64,000 nt of DNA from the NCBI GenBank assembly GCA_902728285.1, contig CACVBU010000797.1, forward strand, positions 434,001-498,000. Direction: 5' to 3'. A program made the position numbers and the translations under genes. Positions 1 to 11,455 of the stretch are shown piece by piece; the stretch's first letter is position 1; the number at the start of each line of letters is the position of its first letter. This stretch comes from Clytia hemisphaerica (Eukaryota; Cnidaria; Hydrozoa; Leptothecata; Clytiidae). The notes under the pieces were generated by a model. That model was not told the DNA's origin and made no database searches. It saw only the letters and a list, made by a program, of their open reading frames with translations.

Positions 1-76
1 AGCCTCACTTTCGTTAACTCTAAATAAAATGTTGCTTGCTACAATATATGCCGATCATTCTGTTCTGAGATTTCAG

Positions 77-344
77 ACAAGCAAGTCACACTATGCCAAA
101 GCGTCAGGTTGGAGATGTTATTTATCTTAACTCTGAAGAGTCTAGTGGTGTTGAAACTGAATATGAAAATATCGTTTATAAAGTCAATGGTTTACCCCAC
201 CTTAAACGAAGAAAACTTTACAAAGTACGATATGCTCGCACTCTGCCACAATGGATGGTCAAACAGGAGAGTGCAGAAAAAGAGGAAGAAAAGAAACCAA
301 AGAAAAGATTTGAAGGACCCATCGACTACAGAGCAAACTTGTAA
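77..344 (+). CDS. Terminal exon of an unidentified small basic protein (partial)
   Basis: An open frame runs from a plausible splice acceptor (TTTCAG, 71-76) to a stop at 342-344, about 88 codons. A methionine occurs at 93, but the frame is open up to the acceptor, so I read this as the last exon of a gene that starts left of the window. The product is hydrophilic and ends in a Lys/Glu-rich stretch (about residues 60-75). An AATAAA polyadenylation signal follows 15 bases after the stop, which supports a real 3' end. I do not recognise the family and see no catalytic motif. The overlapping frame starting at 109 is a shadow. Confidence 0.45.
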
Positions 345-350
345 AAAAGC

Positions 351-364
351 TTTATTGAAATAAA
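351..364. promoter_or_regulatory. Back-to-back polyadenylation signals of two convergent genes
   Basis: AATAAA at 359-364 lies just after the plus-strand terminal exon. TTTATT at 351-356 reads AATAAA on the minus strand, about 110 bases beyond the stop of the minus-strand gene that ends at 465. The two genes would have overlapping or abutting 3' ends. Confidence 0.4.
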
Positions 365-464
365 AGATATTTCCACGTTTTAAATCTTATTATTTGATTT
401 CTGTTTCCCCTTTGCCTGCACAATTGTGTCGTGTTATTTTCTTTTTAGTTAATGACTGCCTCGG

Positions 465-1086
465 TTATAAAAAGAATAACAAAAATACCTTAACAACTGT
501 GCACAGGGCTCTCAATGCGATCTCTCTTGAATCTCTGCTTCTGCAGCGAGGCTTGACGTGCGTAATATCCATGGGTACGCCCCACATACAAATTTGTTTC
601 AGTAGCTCATCCTCCACCGCCTCTGATTTCGAAGTAACAAAAAAGGCAACACCTCTTCTAATGTTTTTCTTTGCCGCGACACCCTTTTTCTTCGAATTTG
701 ACATTGTGCCAGTGACGCAAGCCATCACCAACTCAACCCCCGGTATTCGAGCCACTTTTGATTGTAAAAATTGCTTTTTGCTAACACAGCTCTGCCCGAT
801 GGCCCTGCAGGCAAACATATGACTGTCACGTGGAACCTAAAACGTAAAGAAAAATCTATAACGTATACGGCTATGCTTTATTAAACATATACAAAAAATT
901 ACAAAAAGGCTTCCTGTTCATCGAAGTATAACATTAGAATAGTAAAGTAATGAACTAAACAAAAAGGAAAATAATTCTAAAACTCACTTGCAAAATGATG
1001 AACCGGTGTAAGGTCTCTTCGATGTCATCGCTAGTCAAACCTTTGGCAGGACACTTTGTGCTTTCTGCTATCTCTGCATTTGCCAT
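465..1086 (-). CDS. Hypothetical two-exon protein, about 157 aa
   Basis: Exon 1 runs 1086 to 988: an ATG and 33 complete codons ending at a GTGAGT donor. Exon 2 runs 836 to 465 after a pyrimidine-rich TTTTAG acceptor. Both junctions are phase 0, so the frame continues cleanly. The intron is about 150 bp. The N-terminus is acidic (motif TSDDIEETLHRF); the middle is Lys-rich (SNSKKKGVAAKKNIRR); the C-terminus is hydrophobic (VKVFLLFFL). I do not recognise a family. Matching splice phase and an intact frame in otherwise non-coding DNA make it a credible gene. Confidence 0.5.
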
Positions 1087-1227
1087 CTTCTCTCTTCTTA
1101 CCTCTCACTCTCACACATTCAAAAGTGAACTGGTGAATTGTTCATTTTTTCCTTCGAATTTATAATCAGTTCACTAAAGTAACGCGCATACTGCTATTCG
1201 CGAAGGGAATTGAAATCAATCAAATGG

Positions 1228-1640
1228 TTTAGGCGTACAAACTTTCGCGAACAGAAACTTTCGCGAGGTCGAAAAATCGCGAAATTCACGACATTTACTT
1301 TTGCGAATTTGAGGAAAAAATGTTTTTCGCGAGCATAAACTTTCGCGAATCGTAGAATAAAAATGAGAATTTTCGTATTAAAATTGCCTTAAAAGTGAAC
1401 AATATTCCTTAAATCCGCTAAAGACGGTTGCTCTTCGACTTTAAAAATGCATTAAAGGATATTAATATGCCCAAAAATTTGATATTTATTACGATTTCGA
1501 GACTTTATATATTTCCAATTTTTTTGAGAATTTTTCGCGAGCATTAACTTCGCGAATTGTCCTGTTTAGAATTTTCAAAGACATTTATTTCGCGAGAAAG
1601 GCCAAAATCCGCGAAAACCGCGAAAGTTTGTACACCCAAA
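1228..1640. mobile_element. MITE with CGCGA word repeats
   Basis: The ends are inverted repeats: GTACAAACTTTCGCG near 1235 and its complement ending near 1633, with weaker pairing extending to 1228 and 1640. Between them the word CGCGA or TCGCG occurs about ten times on both strands in otherwise AT-rich DNA. It has no ORF. It is about 410 bp and non-autonomous; the transposase family cannot be named because I see no clear target duplication. Confidence 0.65.
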
Positions 1641-2550
1641 GTAAGTTGACTTTTGAATTCGATTTTGGATGTGTTATAGCTCTGAAATTATCTCAAAAGG
1701 TTGAAAATTGCTATGAAGGGTGTTAATGGAGGTTGACATTACTTTTGTGCATAATTTTGACAAAGATAGATCAATATGATGACTTTGATTTTAGTGCAGG
1801 GGCTTATGTATTCTCGTATGCACATGTTTGTTACAAGCAAAAAAAACTTTTGATCTGATGCCCTGACTCCTCAAGGATCAAGAAAATCTTGGGTTACAAA
1901 ATTCTAACACCCCTGTTGCCATGGAAAACGACGTCATTGGTTACCATAGCAATAAAAAATTAAAGTCGTCAAATTCAAAATTTTTTTGTTCCATTTGAAA
2001 GAGCATGAAAAACTGGTAAAGAAAAAGGTCACAACCCATATCTGAATAGCATATATCTCAAGATATTAAGGAAATAAGGCATTATGCATAAATGATGACG
2101 TCATCAAAAAATGAAAAATTGTCGAAATTCAAATTTTTTTTGGCTCATTCGAGAGAGAACCTTCCAGGGAACAAAAAATATTACTATGAAAAAGCTTTAA
2201 AATAATTTAAATTACAAAATATCATTATTGGGCATCTAAAAATATTTTTTCAAGAGAATATTTGTTATTTGAGCAAGTTGTGAGGTCGACAACAACGTTT
2301 ATTTCGATATAAGTGTCTTATGATGGAAACAGCCAAAAGCTCCTTCCAAATTATTTGTAAACCTCAATTATATTTGTTCTTAAGACAAAGAGACAATGGA
2401 ATTGAAGCGTTTTTTGAGGTTGACACGCCAAAAAGCCTTTTTTTTTTCCAATTTTGACTCAATATAGACTTTTGCAGCTTGTCAACCTCAAAAGTTATAT
2501 ATACCTTATTTTTGGGTTATCACAAATACGTTTTGCAACTCCACTACAAT
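1641..2550. other. Non-coding, AT-rich; dispersed-repeat character
   Basis: No gene is supported. Two loosely similar segments (near 1930-2000 and 2090-2160) read GTCRTCAAATTC-type sequence followed by T-runs. The second contains the perfect 14-bp palindrome TGATGACGTCATCA at about 2092, which recurs near 35850. Confidence 0.4.
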
Positions 2551-2650
2551 TACTCTTGGGTACCTAATAGCCGCCCCCTGCAAATTAATTTTTTACCATC
2601 CCCCCCCCACCGCTTATTCCAACCCCTCCCCTTTTAGGTACCTGAGAGTA
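2551..2650. mobile_element. Short inverted-repeat element, C-rich core
   Basis: The termini TACTCTTGGGTACCTAATAG and CTTTTAGGTACCTGAGAGTA are imperfect inverted repeats around a C-rich 60-bp core. The ends resemble those of the longer element at 59729-60039 (CTACTCTTAGGTTCC), so the two probably belong to one superfamily. Confidence 0.5.
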
Positions 2651-2742
2651 CTCATTCAATCAATCCATTTTAAAAAAGGAAGGCAAATAGGCAATACCTG
2701 GACGGTATAATATGACTTTTTTAATTTTTCTTTTTTTTTAAG

Positions 2743-2996
2743 ATTTAAGTTCCAGGGATTTATTTGTTATCGCGCATTTGATTTGGATTTGTGGGCGTGT
2801 CAAAAAACAAGATTTAAAATTAAAGATGGAGAAGTATGGTGTTAAAATGGAGTTGAAAGGTAACCTACCAGCATTATACACAGACTTCGGCCGAGAGCTT
2901 GTTAAGAAAGAGTTCGTGATAGTATTGAGAACGCCAGTGGAAGATGAGCTGGATATTTTTAAAACGACCTTAAACGGTGATGACGATAAGGAATAG
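2743..2996 (+). CDS. Candidate terminal exon, unidentified protein
   Basis: A strong pyrimidine tract with an AAG acceptor (to 2742) is followed by an open frame to the stop at 2994-2996, about 83 codons with no needed methionine. The product is charged and ends in an acidic tail (LNGDDDKE). A possible internal start is at 2826. I do not recognise it. No partner exon is visible upstream, so it may be the orphaned last exon of a gene broken up by the surrounding repeats. Confidence 0.35.
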
Positions 2997-3076
2997 AGTT
3001 GATAATGGTGGATTGTTTGATATTTTTTATTGTGTTCTTTAAGGTTATTTCATCTTTCGTTATGCTTTTTTATCGT

Positions 3077-3170
3077 TACCTTAAGGGAAGAAACTTTAGC
3101 GGGAAAAATATTTGGGGGTCTTTTATCAAAGTTGCCAAATTAAGTCCCCATTAAATTTAAATTTCCCATC
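3077..3170. repeat. Solo terminus resembling the TACTACCTTAAAGG element family
   Basis: TTACCTTAAGGGAAGAAAC followed by TTTAGCGGGAAAAAT closely resembles the left end of the complete element at 61148-61486. No matching right end is seen nearby, so this is a fragment. Confidence 0.35.
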
Positions 3171-3396
3171 ATACACCAAATTAAATTATTGTAATTATTT
3201 TCAATAACGTGTACTATTTCAGGCCTTACAGCAGGTTTTTTTCTTATTTATGGCTTCTTTGTTATTACTTTTTTATGCTTTTTTCAAGCGATCTGAAAGA
3301 TTGCATCGATCGCCAGTTGAGGTTGTTTTCATATTGAAAAGTATAAAGTATACTTTTTTTATTTCTTATTTCGTTCATATTTTCTTATTTTATTAC

Positions 3397-3604
3397 TAAA
3401 GTCTGTTTCAAAAGTATTGGCAGTCCGCACATTTTGGTTTGCTCTTGAAGGAAAAAATATATGATCAAAAGTAATACCTCGTTAAAAAGATAATTCAGAT
3501 TAGAAGAATTTAAGGCTTTAAAATTTCTCAAAGAATTTGAAAATGAAGAGAAATAGCAATGAACAAAAATGTGCGGACTGCCAATTTTTTTGAAATAGAC
3601 TTTA
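3397..3604. mobile_element. mariner-like MITE with TA target duplication
   Basis: About 40-bp inverted repeats (left TAAAGTCTGTTTCAAAAG..., containing GGCAGTCCGCACATTTT) face each other 208 bp apart with few mismatches. TA at both ends (3397-3398, 3603-3604) is the classic Tc1/mariner target site. There is no transposase ORF, so it is non-autonomous. Confidence 0.7.
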
Positions 3605-4236
3605 ATCACTACAAGTTGATAAATTTTCGTGCGGATTAAATTTCACCAAATTGACCAAAATTTTCAAAATCAACCCACGTGAAATTGAATACATTTATAT
3701 AAATATATAAATGGTAGTAGTTTACCTTTTTGATACTATTATGTATATATATACTATGACAAAAAGCATTGAGATAACTGTTTATATTATTTATAATTGA
3801 CTATATATAGAGGATTTATTTAAACGCTCATATTTTTACTGTAACATTCTTTAAGTCTTGTAAATTAAAAAAAAAGCTTCTTACAAATACTTATAACTTG
3901 CGTTGAAAGTCATTTAGAATTCCATAAAGCCGGATTTGGATACTAACTTCGTAATTCGTAAATTAGTGTTTTACTTTGCTGAAGCTTTTTTCCCTGACAA
4001 TTAAAGAATTCAAAATTTGGAAAACTAACAAAAAGGTTTGGGAAGAGGTTTTCCATATGTTTAATTCATAAGTCACCTTATTTGGGAAATAAGCTTTCAG
4101 CAATGTAAAAACACCAATTTATGAATTAGGAAAAGTAAATATCAACATAGGCATATCCAGCATCCCCATCTTAAGCTTTTATTTCAGAAAGTGAGGAAAT
4201 AGAATTTCCCTAATGGCAAGTACAAAATTTCAAACT
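3605..4236. other. Non-coding AT-rich DNA
   Basis: I see no gene, no clear inverted repeat and no recognisable element here. Confidence 0.4.
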
Positions 4237-4433
4237 AGTTAAAACTAATAAACTTATGATGTTTTCATTCGGGAATAGCATTTTCTTGATGGTGAAATTT
4301 CAATTTCACCAGTTAGTTAAAACTAGTAAACCTATGATGTTTTCAGCAGAAACACAAACTGATCTTTATTTTGAAAATTCGGGAATAGCATTTTCTTGAT
4401 GGTGAAATTTCAATTTCACCAGTTAGTTAAAAC
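4237..4433. repeat. Direct repeat, 57-bp units 110 bp apart
   Basis: The sequence starting ATTCGGGAATAGCATTTTC occurs at 4267-4323 and again, apparently identical, at 4377-4433. A second nested similarity (GTTAAAACTA...TATGATGTTTTCA) occurs at about 4238 and 4315. Each unit contains a small hairpin, TGAAATTTCAATTTCA. Confidence 0.7.
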
Positions 4434-4612
4434 AAACATCCAGATCATGTTTACCATTAATCTACATCCGGATAATGTGTTAGTGATATCCCGAATCCCA
4501 ACCTAGGGACAGTTAGCACGATCCCTAGTTAGTGATCAGTTAGGTAAATATAGCATTTTCCACATATCTATTCATATATTTCCCGAACCTTGGTATTTGA
4601 TTATTTTTTCCT

Positions 4613-6283
4613 GTGTTCAATGAACACTTCAGTTTTTTTTTTAACACTCCAAAAGTTGACGGTATTGATAACCACCAATCAAACAAATTGTTAAACGATC
4701 TACTATCCAAATTGACTGTTGGAGAGAATGAATTTTACATAACGGAGGTGAACATTAAATCCTCAATAAAAGACCTAAACAATAATAAAGCATTTGACCC
4801 ATTCGATTTAAAAGCTGAGCACTTCAAATTTATACCGCAAATCGTCCTGTGCTTCATTACCAAACTCATAAATGACTGGATGAACCGTGATGATCTACCC
4901 ACATGCTTATCTTCGTCTATCCTCTTACCGTTGGGCAAATCATACCAAAAACCACTCAGTGACGGAAACAACTACAGAGGTAAAAGCCTAATACCTATCC
5001 TCACAAAAATTATCCAAAAGTCCATTGTCTTGAAGTGTCCAAGTGTCAAACAACACCAAAATGTCCAATTTGCTTTGCATAAGACGCTTCCCATGCTGAA
5101 CTTCTCATCAAGGACACTATCCAAAAGTACAATCATAATGGATCACCAGTCTATATCTGCTCACTCGACGCCGAAAAAGCATTTGATTCCTGCAACTGGC
5201 TATAACTATTTCAATCTCTGAAACAAAAAGGCACCCTACCGGACAGAGTACTCAAATTCCTCATCCGACTCTATTTCAAAGGTGAAGCAATAATCAGGTA
5301 CAATAACACAGATTCAGACACCTTTCATTTATCACAAGGAGTACGTCAGGGCTCGATCCTGGCACCTTTTCTTTACAATTTATACACCGAGGACCTATTG
5401 CATAGAGTGCAAGAGCTAAACATTGGTACATTTCTTCCAGGAAACATCGATACTTCAATAATAGCATTCGCTGATGATATCATCATGATGAGTCCAACTC
5501 CAATAGCAGCTAAATACCTGTCTCCAATACGGAAATGGATATGCTATCAAGTTTAACGAACTGAAAACACAACTTGTAATATCTGGAAAATGTCCCTTTC
5601 CAAATCCCTACCTCACAATGCGTTCATCGTCAATTCCAGTCATGTCTGAAATGAAACATCTGGGGTTCAAATGGAGAACAAAAGGAAATCTACTGACTCT
5701 AAACAAACAAAAAGATTCCAGACTATCAGAACTGTGGGCAACTACAACCTTCTTGATATCCGGTGGAGCAAAATGGTATCATCCAAGCACTACAGCAACC
5801 GTATTCCGTTCAGTCATCGTACCAAAAGTTTTGTATAGCATAGAGATATTGGATTTTAATAAATATTTCGAGACATGATTGAACCAACAATGTAGAAATT
5901 CGTTGAAAGCACTGTGGGGGATCTCTAAACATTCCAGAAGCGACTTAAACAAATATTTTAACTTGTCTGATGTGTCGTTCAACGTTAAAAAAAGGAAAAT
6001 CAAATTTCTCCAACACCTCATGAAAAACAAAACAACGCGGAGATACCTTTTGGCCCTGTTGTCAACAAAAACCAGATATTTCTCAACATTACAGTCGACC
6101 TTCAACATTACGCTGGAAGAGAACATTGATATGACTTCTGTACTCCTTGGTGGAAAAATCGGACTGAAAAATGAAAGACATCTTGATAAAAGTAAACGCT
6201 CGGAACTCTCAGAAATTCTCAGAAACTGGGACTCTAAGAGTTATATTGAATTAAATTTATTGGAATCAAATATTCCTAGGTAA
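4613..6283 (+). pseudogene. Decayed non-LTR retrotransposon reverse transcriptase
   Basis: Three frames together carry an RT domain. The fingers include NNYRG...LIPILTKI (about 4960-5010), then a frameshifted SLDAEKAFDS motif (about 5155-5190), VRQGSILAPFLYNLYTEDLL (about 5340-5400) and the catalytic FADDIIMM box (about 5465). The remainder to 6283 resembles the post-RT thumb/connection region. At least three frameshifts or stops (near 5050, 5540 and 5876) make it a pseudogene. No endonuclease domain is visible, so it is 5'-truncated. The clade is uncertain within the jockey/CR1-type LINEs. Confidence 0.75.
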
Positions 6284-7009
6284 AAATATATAGATCTGGA
6301 CCTTAGAAATTCCATATATAACATACCATCTTCTTGTGAGCGCAGCCCAAATATATCTCTATATCAATGCTTTTTTTTGCCTGGACTGAAACAAATCAAA
6401 AATCAGCTAGCTCTCAGTCTACTCTCATGTCTTTTAGCTCTAGTCAAATCATTATATCGGGGAGTACTCTTTAACAGAGGAAACCACAATTTTTGAAACC
6501 TCAGTTCTTTAGTTAGCCTAGCCTTGTTCTGTCCTTCATGGTGGTCGAAATTCAGAAACATACTTTTTATCTATATATTAATAGCCGTAGTCTGTATGTC
6601 TGTTTGTTTGTTGGTTTGTTTTTTGTGGGTCACTTTCGTTTTCGCAAGCAATGTTTTGTTCTTTTAAAAGATGACTTTTGCTTCTTGCTCCACAAATGTG
6701 TTAAATCAGATTCGCGCCGTTTTATAAAGACTTTGTTTTGATTGATAGATTAGACTTTTTCTTTTTTTTTTTCTTTCTCTTTTTTTGTTTTATGTTTTCG
6801 AATGTAATCAACGACCTTATTTGATTTGAGACATTCGAATTCTTTTCAAAACAAAAGAAAGAACAACAGCAACATTAAAAATACATTCAAAAGGCGGTAA
6901 AAACTAGAATTCTTTCTTCGTAAAAAGGGACCTTTAAACATGTATGTCGATAATTATTTTGCTGTAAATCTAAGTTTGAAAATTATTGAAGTTATGACAA
7001 AGCTATTTT
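6284..7009. other. Non-coding flank between two LINEs
   Basis: T-rich sequence with a (TGTT)n-like stretch at about 6595-6625. It may hold the 3' UTR of the preceding LINE. No gene is seen. Confidence 0.35.
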
Positions 7010-7021
7010 ATATCATCATCA

Positions 7022-7647
7022 TCATTGCTCGACCGCAGTCGAGACAATGGATTCCACTCGCTGGCGCCAGGAGTCGCGGTCGCACATAGCAGTGCCCAGG
7101 TCGCTAAGATCAAGGCCTGTATCCCTGCTCACCACATCCGGAAAGGTAAGTTTTCTCGATCTCTGAGCCACACGTTTAGGTTTCCAAAGCAATAGGGAGG
7201 AAATAACCTCAGATGAGGCACGGAAACAATGACCAGCAAATTGAACGCGCTTGGCTTTAAGGAGGAGAGAGATTGGTTTCAAGGAACCGTATATGGTGCG
7301 TTTTGTTGGATGGTCACGCCAAGAGAGATTTTTAACCCTTCTCAGAAGTCTGGTATAGGTACCGTCTAGTTGCTTTTCAAACTTTTTGGTAAGGGACCAG
7401 GTTTCTGAACCATACATAAGAATTTGGCTCAATAGTTGACTTGAAAATTTTAACTTTGAGACTAGAGTCGATGAAGGAAGATGACCAAATACTATGCAGC
7501 TTATTGCATGCACTCCAAGCTAAACCTTTGCGAATTTTAAAGTCTTTTTCAGAAGAAGAGATGTAAGAACCAAGATATTTGTAGTCTTCTACCTTTCGTA
7601 GGTTTGTACCAGATATTGTTTTAATATTGTCTGATAATTCGTTAACA
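7022..7647 (-). pseudogene. Frameshifted C-terminal part of the RTE-like ORF
   Basis: The minus-strand translation continues the LINE protein. A KVEDYKYLGS-type segment lies at about 7550-7600, followed by the conserved MYGSETWSLTKKFEKQLDGT region and LLRRVKNLSWRDHPT (7300-7420). It is out of frame with the 813-aa ORF, and a second frame change occurs near 7513. It ends in the stop that opens the TGA tail. Confidence 0.7.
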
Positions 7648-10089
7648 TTAAAGAGTCAAATATTCGGTTTTGGACTCATTGAGGTATAGACCTGTACAGT
7701 TTGCAGCAGATTCAAGAGCAATTAGAAGATTTTGTGCATCCTCTAGGGTAGAGCTGATAAGTGCTATGTCGTCAGCAAAGTCTGTATCTGTTAAATGAAC
7801 GGCAGGATTACGTGGACCAAGCCTACGTTGAAGAAGAAAACCGCAGCTAGATATTTTATCAACAGAAACGCGCATAAGGTAATCGACAACTAGAATAAAG
7901 AGAAATGGTGCAAGGGTATCACCCTGGAGAATACCAGCTAAAATAGAAAAAGTTGAAGTCTCACCATCAGGTGTTTGTACTGAAGATTTTGTATTAGTGT
8001 ACAGAAGTTTTATGGCATCAATGATCTTTTGAGGGATGCCGTAAAGAGAGAGAATATCAAACATTAAGTCGCGATCAACCGAATCAAAGGCTTTCTTGAA
8101 ATCAACAAAAATCAAAATTGCTTCAAGATTGAAGTTTCTAGCTTCCTCTAAGATTCGTCGAAGAGCAAGAACTTGGCTTAAAGTAGAACGACCACTTCGA
8201 AAACCGTTTTGATTTTTACGAAGAATGGGTTCAACATGAAGCCGTATTCTATTTAGAAGAAGCTTATTATAGATTTTTGCTGCGATTGGGAGAAGAGAGA
8301 TACCACGATAGTTTGTGGCAAGACTAAGGTCTCCCTTTTTTGGTACTGGAACGATGGTCGATTTTAACCAGTGTTTAACTTTGTCTTCAAACGCGAGATT
8401 GCAAAGCTTTAAAAGGATATCATGAAAATTTCTGTCCTTCCAGATAATAGGTGGTATATTATCTGGACCGAGGGCCTTGCATGATTTTGTTGTGGAAAGG
8501 ACCTTTATCAACTCTTCCATGGAAAAAGAAAAAGTAGATATATCTAGAGGGGGAGAAATTTGCTCTCGTGGGAGAAAGTTATTTGTTGCTAACACCGGTT
8601 TTTTCCCTAAAAGATTTTTGAAATGCTGTAACCAATTATCTAAGCGTTTTTTATCCGAGCCACCTTTCAGCTGGATGGACGGTTTTGAGTTCTTGCCACT
8701 TAGTTTTTGTACTACTTTCCAAGCATCGCGATAAGAATTTTTGGAAAATTGCTCAGACATGTCCTTCAGCTGAGTATTAATAAAAGAAACTTGAGCCTCT
8801 AGGTAGGCCTCGTCAAGTTTAGTCTTGGCAGAGTTAAGTTGCTCCTTGCGCCTCCGCGTTGGTGCTGCATTATACAAAGAGGAAGCTTTTGTTAGAATTT
8901 CTCTTGCTTTCTTGACTAAGGGACATTCTTTTGGGTCTGATTTAGCTCGTTTTTGTTTTCTTGGAAGTTGCTCTAGGGCAACTTTTTCTGTGGAATCTTT
9001 AAGACAAGAGTACGCTAGCTCAACATTATCTTTGGTCAATTCTTCGTTGAAGAGAGTAGAGAAACGGTTAAAGACCTCAATTCCAAACATGCTACAGACT
9101 TCAGGATTTGTAGAGGCTCTTTTCCAATCTATTTGTTTTAAAGGATTAGGTTTTGAAGGTTTGGAAGAGCGAAGACTAAGTTTGACCTTAGAAGATACGA
9201 TGCGATGATCAGTACTCACAGTAGCAAAGGAAGAATATGCTCTTGAGTTCTGTATGCTGTTACGCCATTTTTTCCGGAAAAGGATATAGTCGATCTGTGC
9301 TTTATCGCCGTTTGGATATTTGAAGGTCCAGAGATGATTAGCACATTTCATGAAGGAGTTATTTGAGGAAAAAAGGTCAAATTCTTGTAGAAGATCTAAA
9401 AGGTATTCACCGTTAGGATTTGTAGTCTTGTCAAATGAAAAAGGAACATCAGGGTAGGCAAGTTTGGCATTAAAATCACCGGCTATGGAGAGAAAATTAT
9501 GCCTTGGAATATGGCTAAGCAAGTTTTTAAGTGACGAATAAAACTCCTCGACATCTTCCTCGGGAGCACTATTGTGTGGGCTATAGGCACACACTACTGT
9601 TAAAACTGGGTTGCTGGAAAATTCAGCAATCACGATTCTAGGTTTAATTTTTTCAATTCTTATTAAGTTGCTGGCTGCTCTAGATGAAAGAAGAAAGCCA
9701 AACCCTCCAACAGAAGCGTTAACCGTGTTTTTTGTTGCAGATGAGGTGATAAGTTGGGAGGAAGAAATAGAATCGTAAATTAAATCATCGTCAGGGTGAA
9801 ATATTCGATGTTCTTGAAGAGCAATGATGTCTATAGAGTTATTAGACATGGAGAGTACAAGTTCATTAAGTTGTGTTGGTCCGCTTAGTGTGCGAACGTT
9901 AAAAGTACTGATTTTTAAGAAGTTAGAACATCTTAAAAGTTTTGTTGGTTTTGATTTTGATTGATCAGGTTCCATCTTATCTGGAGAGACCCTCCCATTG
10001 GGGTTTAAGATCTCACCTTCATTGGATCCCAAGGTGGGATCAAAGAGAGAAGAATGATCGAGAAAAGCAGGGGCTTGACCGGTAATCAA
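7648..10089 (-). CDS. Endonuclease-reverse transcriptase of the RTE-like LINE
   Basis: The 813-codon frame carries the endonuclease at residues about 60-310 (FNVRTL, LQEHRIF, GDFNAKL, IDYILFR, STDHRIV) and the RT at about 530-810 (NYRGISLLPIAAKIY, NQNGFRSGRSTLSQ, FVDFKKAFDSVD, GILQGDTLAPFLFILVVDYL, FADDIALIS). The endonuclease nicks target DNA and the RT primes on it during target-primed reverse transcription. The frame stops at 7648, but homology continues in another frame to 7022, so a single frameshift has probably cut off the last 210 residues. The first methionine is at 10089, after a non-coding leader. Confidence 0.85.
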   Translation of the reverse strand: MITGQAPAFLDHSSLFDPTLGSNEGEILNPNGRVSPDKMEPDQSKSKPTKLLRCSNFLKISTFNVRTLSGPTQLNELVLSMSNNSIDIIALQEHRIFHPDDDLIYDSISSSQLITSSATKNTVNASVGGFGFLLSSRAASNLIRIEKIKPRIVIAEFSSNPVLTVVCAYSPHNSAPEEDVEEFYSSLKNLLSHIPRHNFLSIAGDFNAKLAYPDVPFSFDKTTNPNGEYLLDLLQEFDLFSSNNSFMKCANHLWTFKYPNGDKAQIDYILFRKKWRNSIQNSRAYSSFATVSTDHRIVSSKVKLSLRSSKPSKPNPLKQIDWKRASTNPEVCSMFGIEVFNRFSTLFNEELTKDNVELAYSCLKDSTEKVALEQLPRKQKRAKSDPKECPLVKKAREILTKASSLYNAAPTRRRKEQLNSAKTKLDEAYLEAQVSFINTQLKDMSEQFSKNSYRDAWKVVQKLSGKNSKPSIQLKGGSDKKRLDNWLQHFKNLLGKKPVLATNNFLPREQISPPLDISTFSFSMEELIKVLSTTKSCKALGPDNIPPIIWKDRNFHDILLKLCNLAFEDKVKHWLKSTIVPVPKKGDLSLATNYRGISLLPIAAKIYNKLLLNRIRLHVEPILRKNQNGFRSGRSTLSQVLALRRILEEARNFNLEAILIFVDFKKAFDSVDRDLMFDILSLYGIPQKIIDAIKLLYTNTKSSVQTPDGETSTFSILAGILQGDTLAPFLFILVVDYLMRVSVDKISSCGFLLQRRLGPRNPAVHLTDTDFADDIALISSTLEDAQNLLIALESAANCTGLYLNESKTEYLTL

Positions 10090-10130
10090 AGGCCTATCCC
10101 TGTTATTTTATATAAAGCAACATAAAATTG

Positions 10131-11019
10131 CGCTATCACGATTTTTTGTCTGCGTGTCCTAGCTGCCTTCCGGGGGGGGGGACTATGGTTGCGAGCTGAC
10201 TTTCGGCCCTGCCCCTCGAACCCTTAGCAGGATAAAGAGGAGAAGAAACAAGGGAAATTGTAAATTCACTTTTTTGAACTAATTTGACCAAATTTCTATC
10301 TTTCTGGGGGCAAAAAGTTGAAATTTTCCTATTTTTCCGATTCTTAGTGGGACTGAAGTTTGATTTTCCGATTTTTCAAACTGCCATGTTTCAAAAAAGG
10401 CACCCTTAAGGGCGGCACATACCCATACCCTTCTCTTGCCTAAGTACCCCCTCCCCCAGGCTGCCTTTTTTCGACGAATCGCATGTCATGTCTATTATTT
10501 CACTCCGCTTATCTTGACATCAAAGTTTTCCAAAACATCAAGAACTACGGCAAATATAACGCGAGCGAAGCGAGAAAAAAAATCTAATTGCAGAGCCGTC
10601 TCGGACGTCGCTGGTCGCCGGTATGGTGTAATTTGGGATGACGCCCTTTCTGTTTTCTGATCACTTCTGCCACAAAAATCTTTTTCAAAATATGGTTAAA
10701 AGATACGTCACCCGTCACGTCAAACTTTGAAGAGAATTCTTCCCTTTAATTTTGATTTCATCATGTTTAAGCCACCTTCCCAACATCTCAAAGGACTTTA
10801 AATGCGTTCAGCAAACAGCTAGTATTTCATAATCTATAATATGGATATAACGATAATGTTTAATTAATTTTATTTATACGACCCTAAATACTTGAGGACC
10901 AAGCCCTACTAAATCTAGCTTCCAACCACTATACATCACTCCACATTTTCCAGCTTTCTTGTTGCTTGTTTTGATTTTGTGGTTTGTTTACAAAAATCCT
11001 CGTCTTCTGTCCATCTAGG
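10131..11019. other. Non-coding sequence
   Basis: A G10 homopolymer lies at about 10170-10180 and scattered C-rich stretches follow to 10470. No coding exon or paired termini could be supported. Confidence 0.35.
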
Positions 11020-11220
11020 TCCGAACTAAAATCTCAACTCCAAGTCCCTGGCTCTTTTCTTCGCCACTCGATCATTGTGGGGTCCGCACTTAGGCCCTAG
11101 GAGGCAAGACCGCTTTCGAACATCGGATAGGCCCCGCTGGCAAGATCGATCTCTCCTCCATAGGGCATAGCGGATATCCCGTTTTTCTTAAATTTCAGTG
11201 CCCTATATCATATCATATAT
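11020..11220 (+). repeat. Possible 3' end of a truncated LINE
   Basis: A GC-richer block ends in the short microsatellite TATATCATATCATATAT at about 11203-11219. The complete CR1/L2-like LINE at 20.7-23.1 kb ends in a very similar ATATC repeat, so this may be a 5'-truncated relative. The assignment is weak. Confidence 0.3.
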
Positions 11221-11455
11221 TACTGTTGCTTTTATTTTTCAGCAAAAGCGAAGGTGTAAATTTTGTTTTATAGCCTAAAGTAGAGGATATTGTTTAGTTG
11301 CATATACCAAATTGTTTTTGGTGGTAAAAGAGAATTAAATAAAAATAAAAAACAACAAAGTTGCTTGAGAAATGTGGCTTCTGCTGTACCTTATATAAGT
11401 AAATGAGTTGGAAAGTATGAGGTATGTCTAATTCATTGTTATTTTTATTTTTGAC

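Larger units (their letters stand above)
7010..10130 (-). mobile_element. Nearly complete RTE-like LINE
   Basis: This minus-strand element has an N-terminal apurinic-type endonuclease and an RT in one ORF, then a C-terminal extension. It ends almost directly after the stop codon in a short (TGA)n tail (7013-7026, read on the minus strand). A very short 3' UTR ending in a trinucleotide repeat is typical of RTE-clade elements. A GC-rich 5' leader lies near 10090-10220. It looks younger than the other LINEs here because its main ORF is intact over 813 codons. Confidence 0.75.

Noticed and set aside
8477..9208. Plus-strand ORFs of 85 and 127 codons
   Set aside because: Shadows of the RTE-like LINE ORF on the minus strand.
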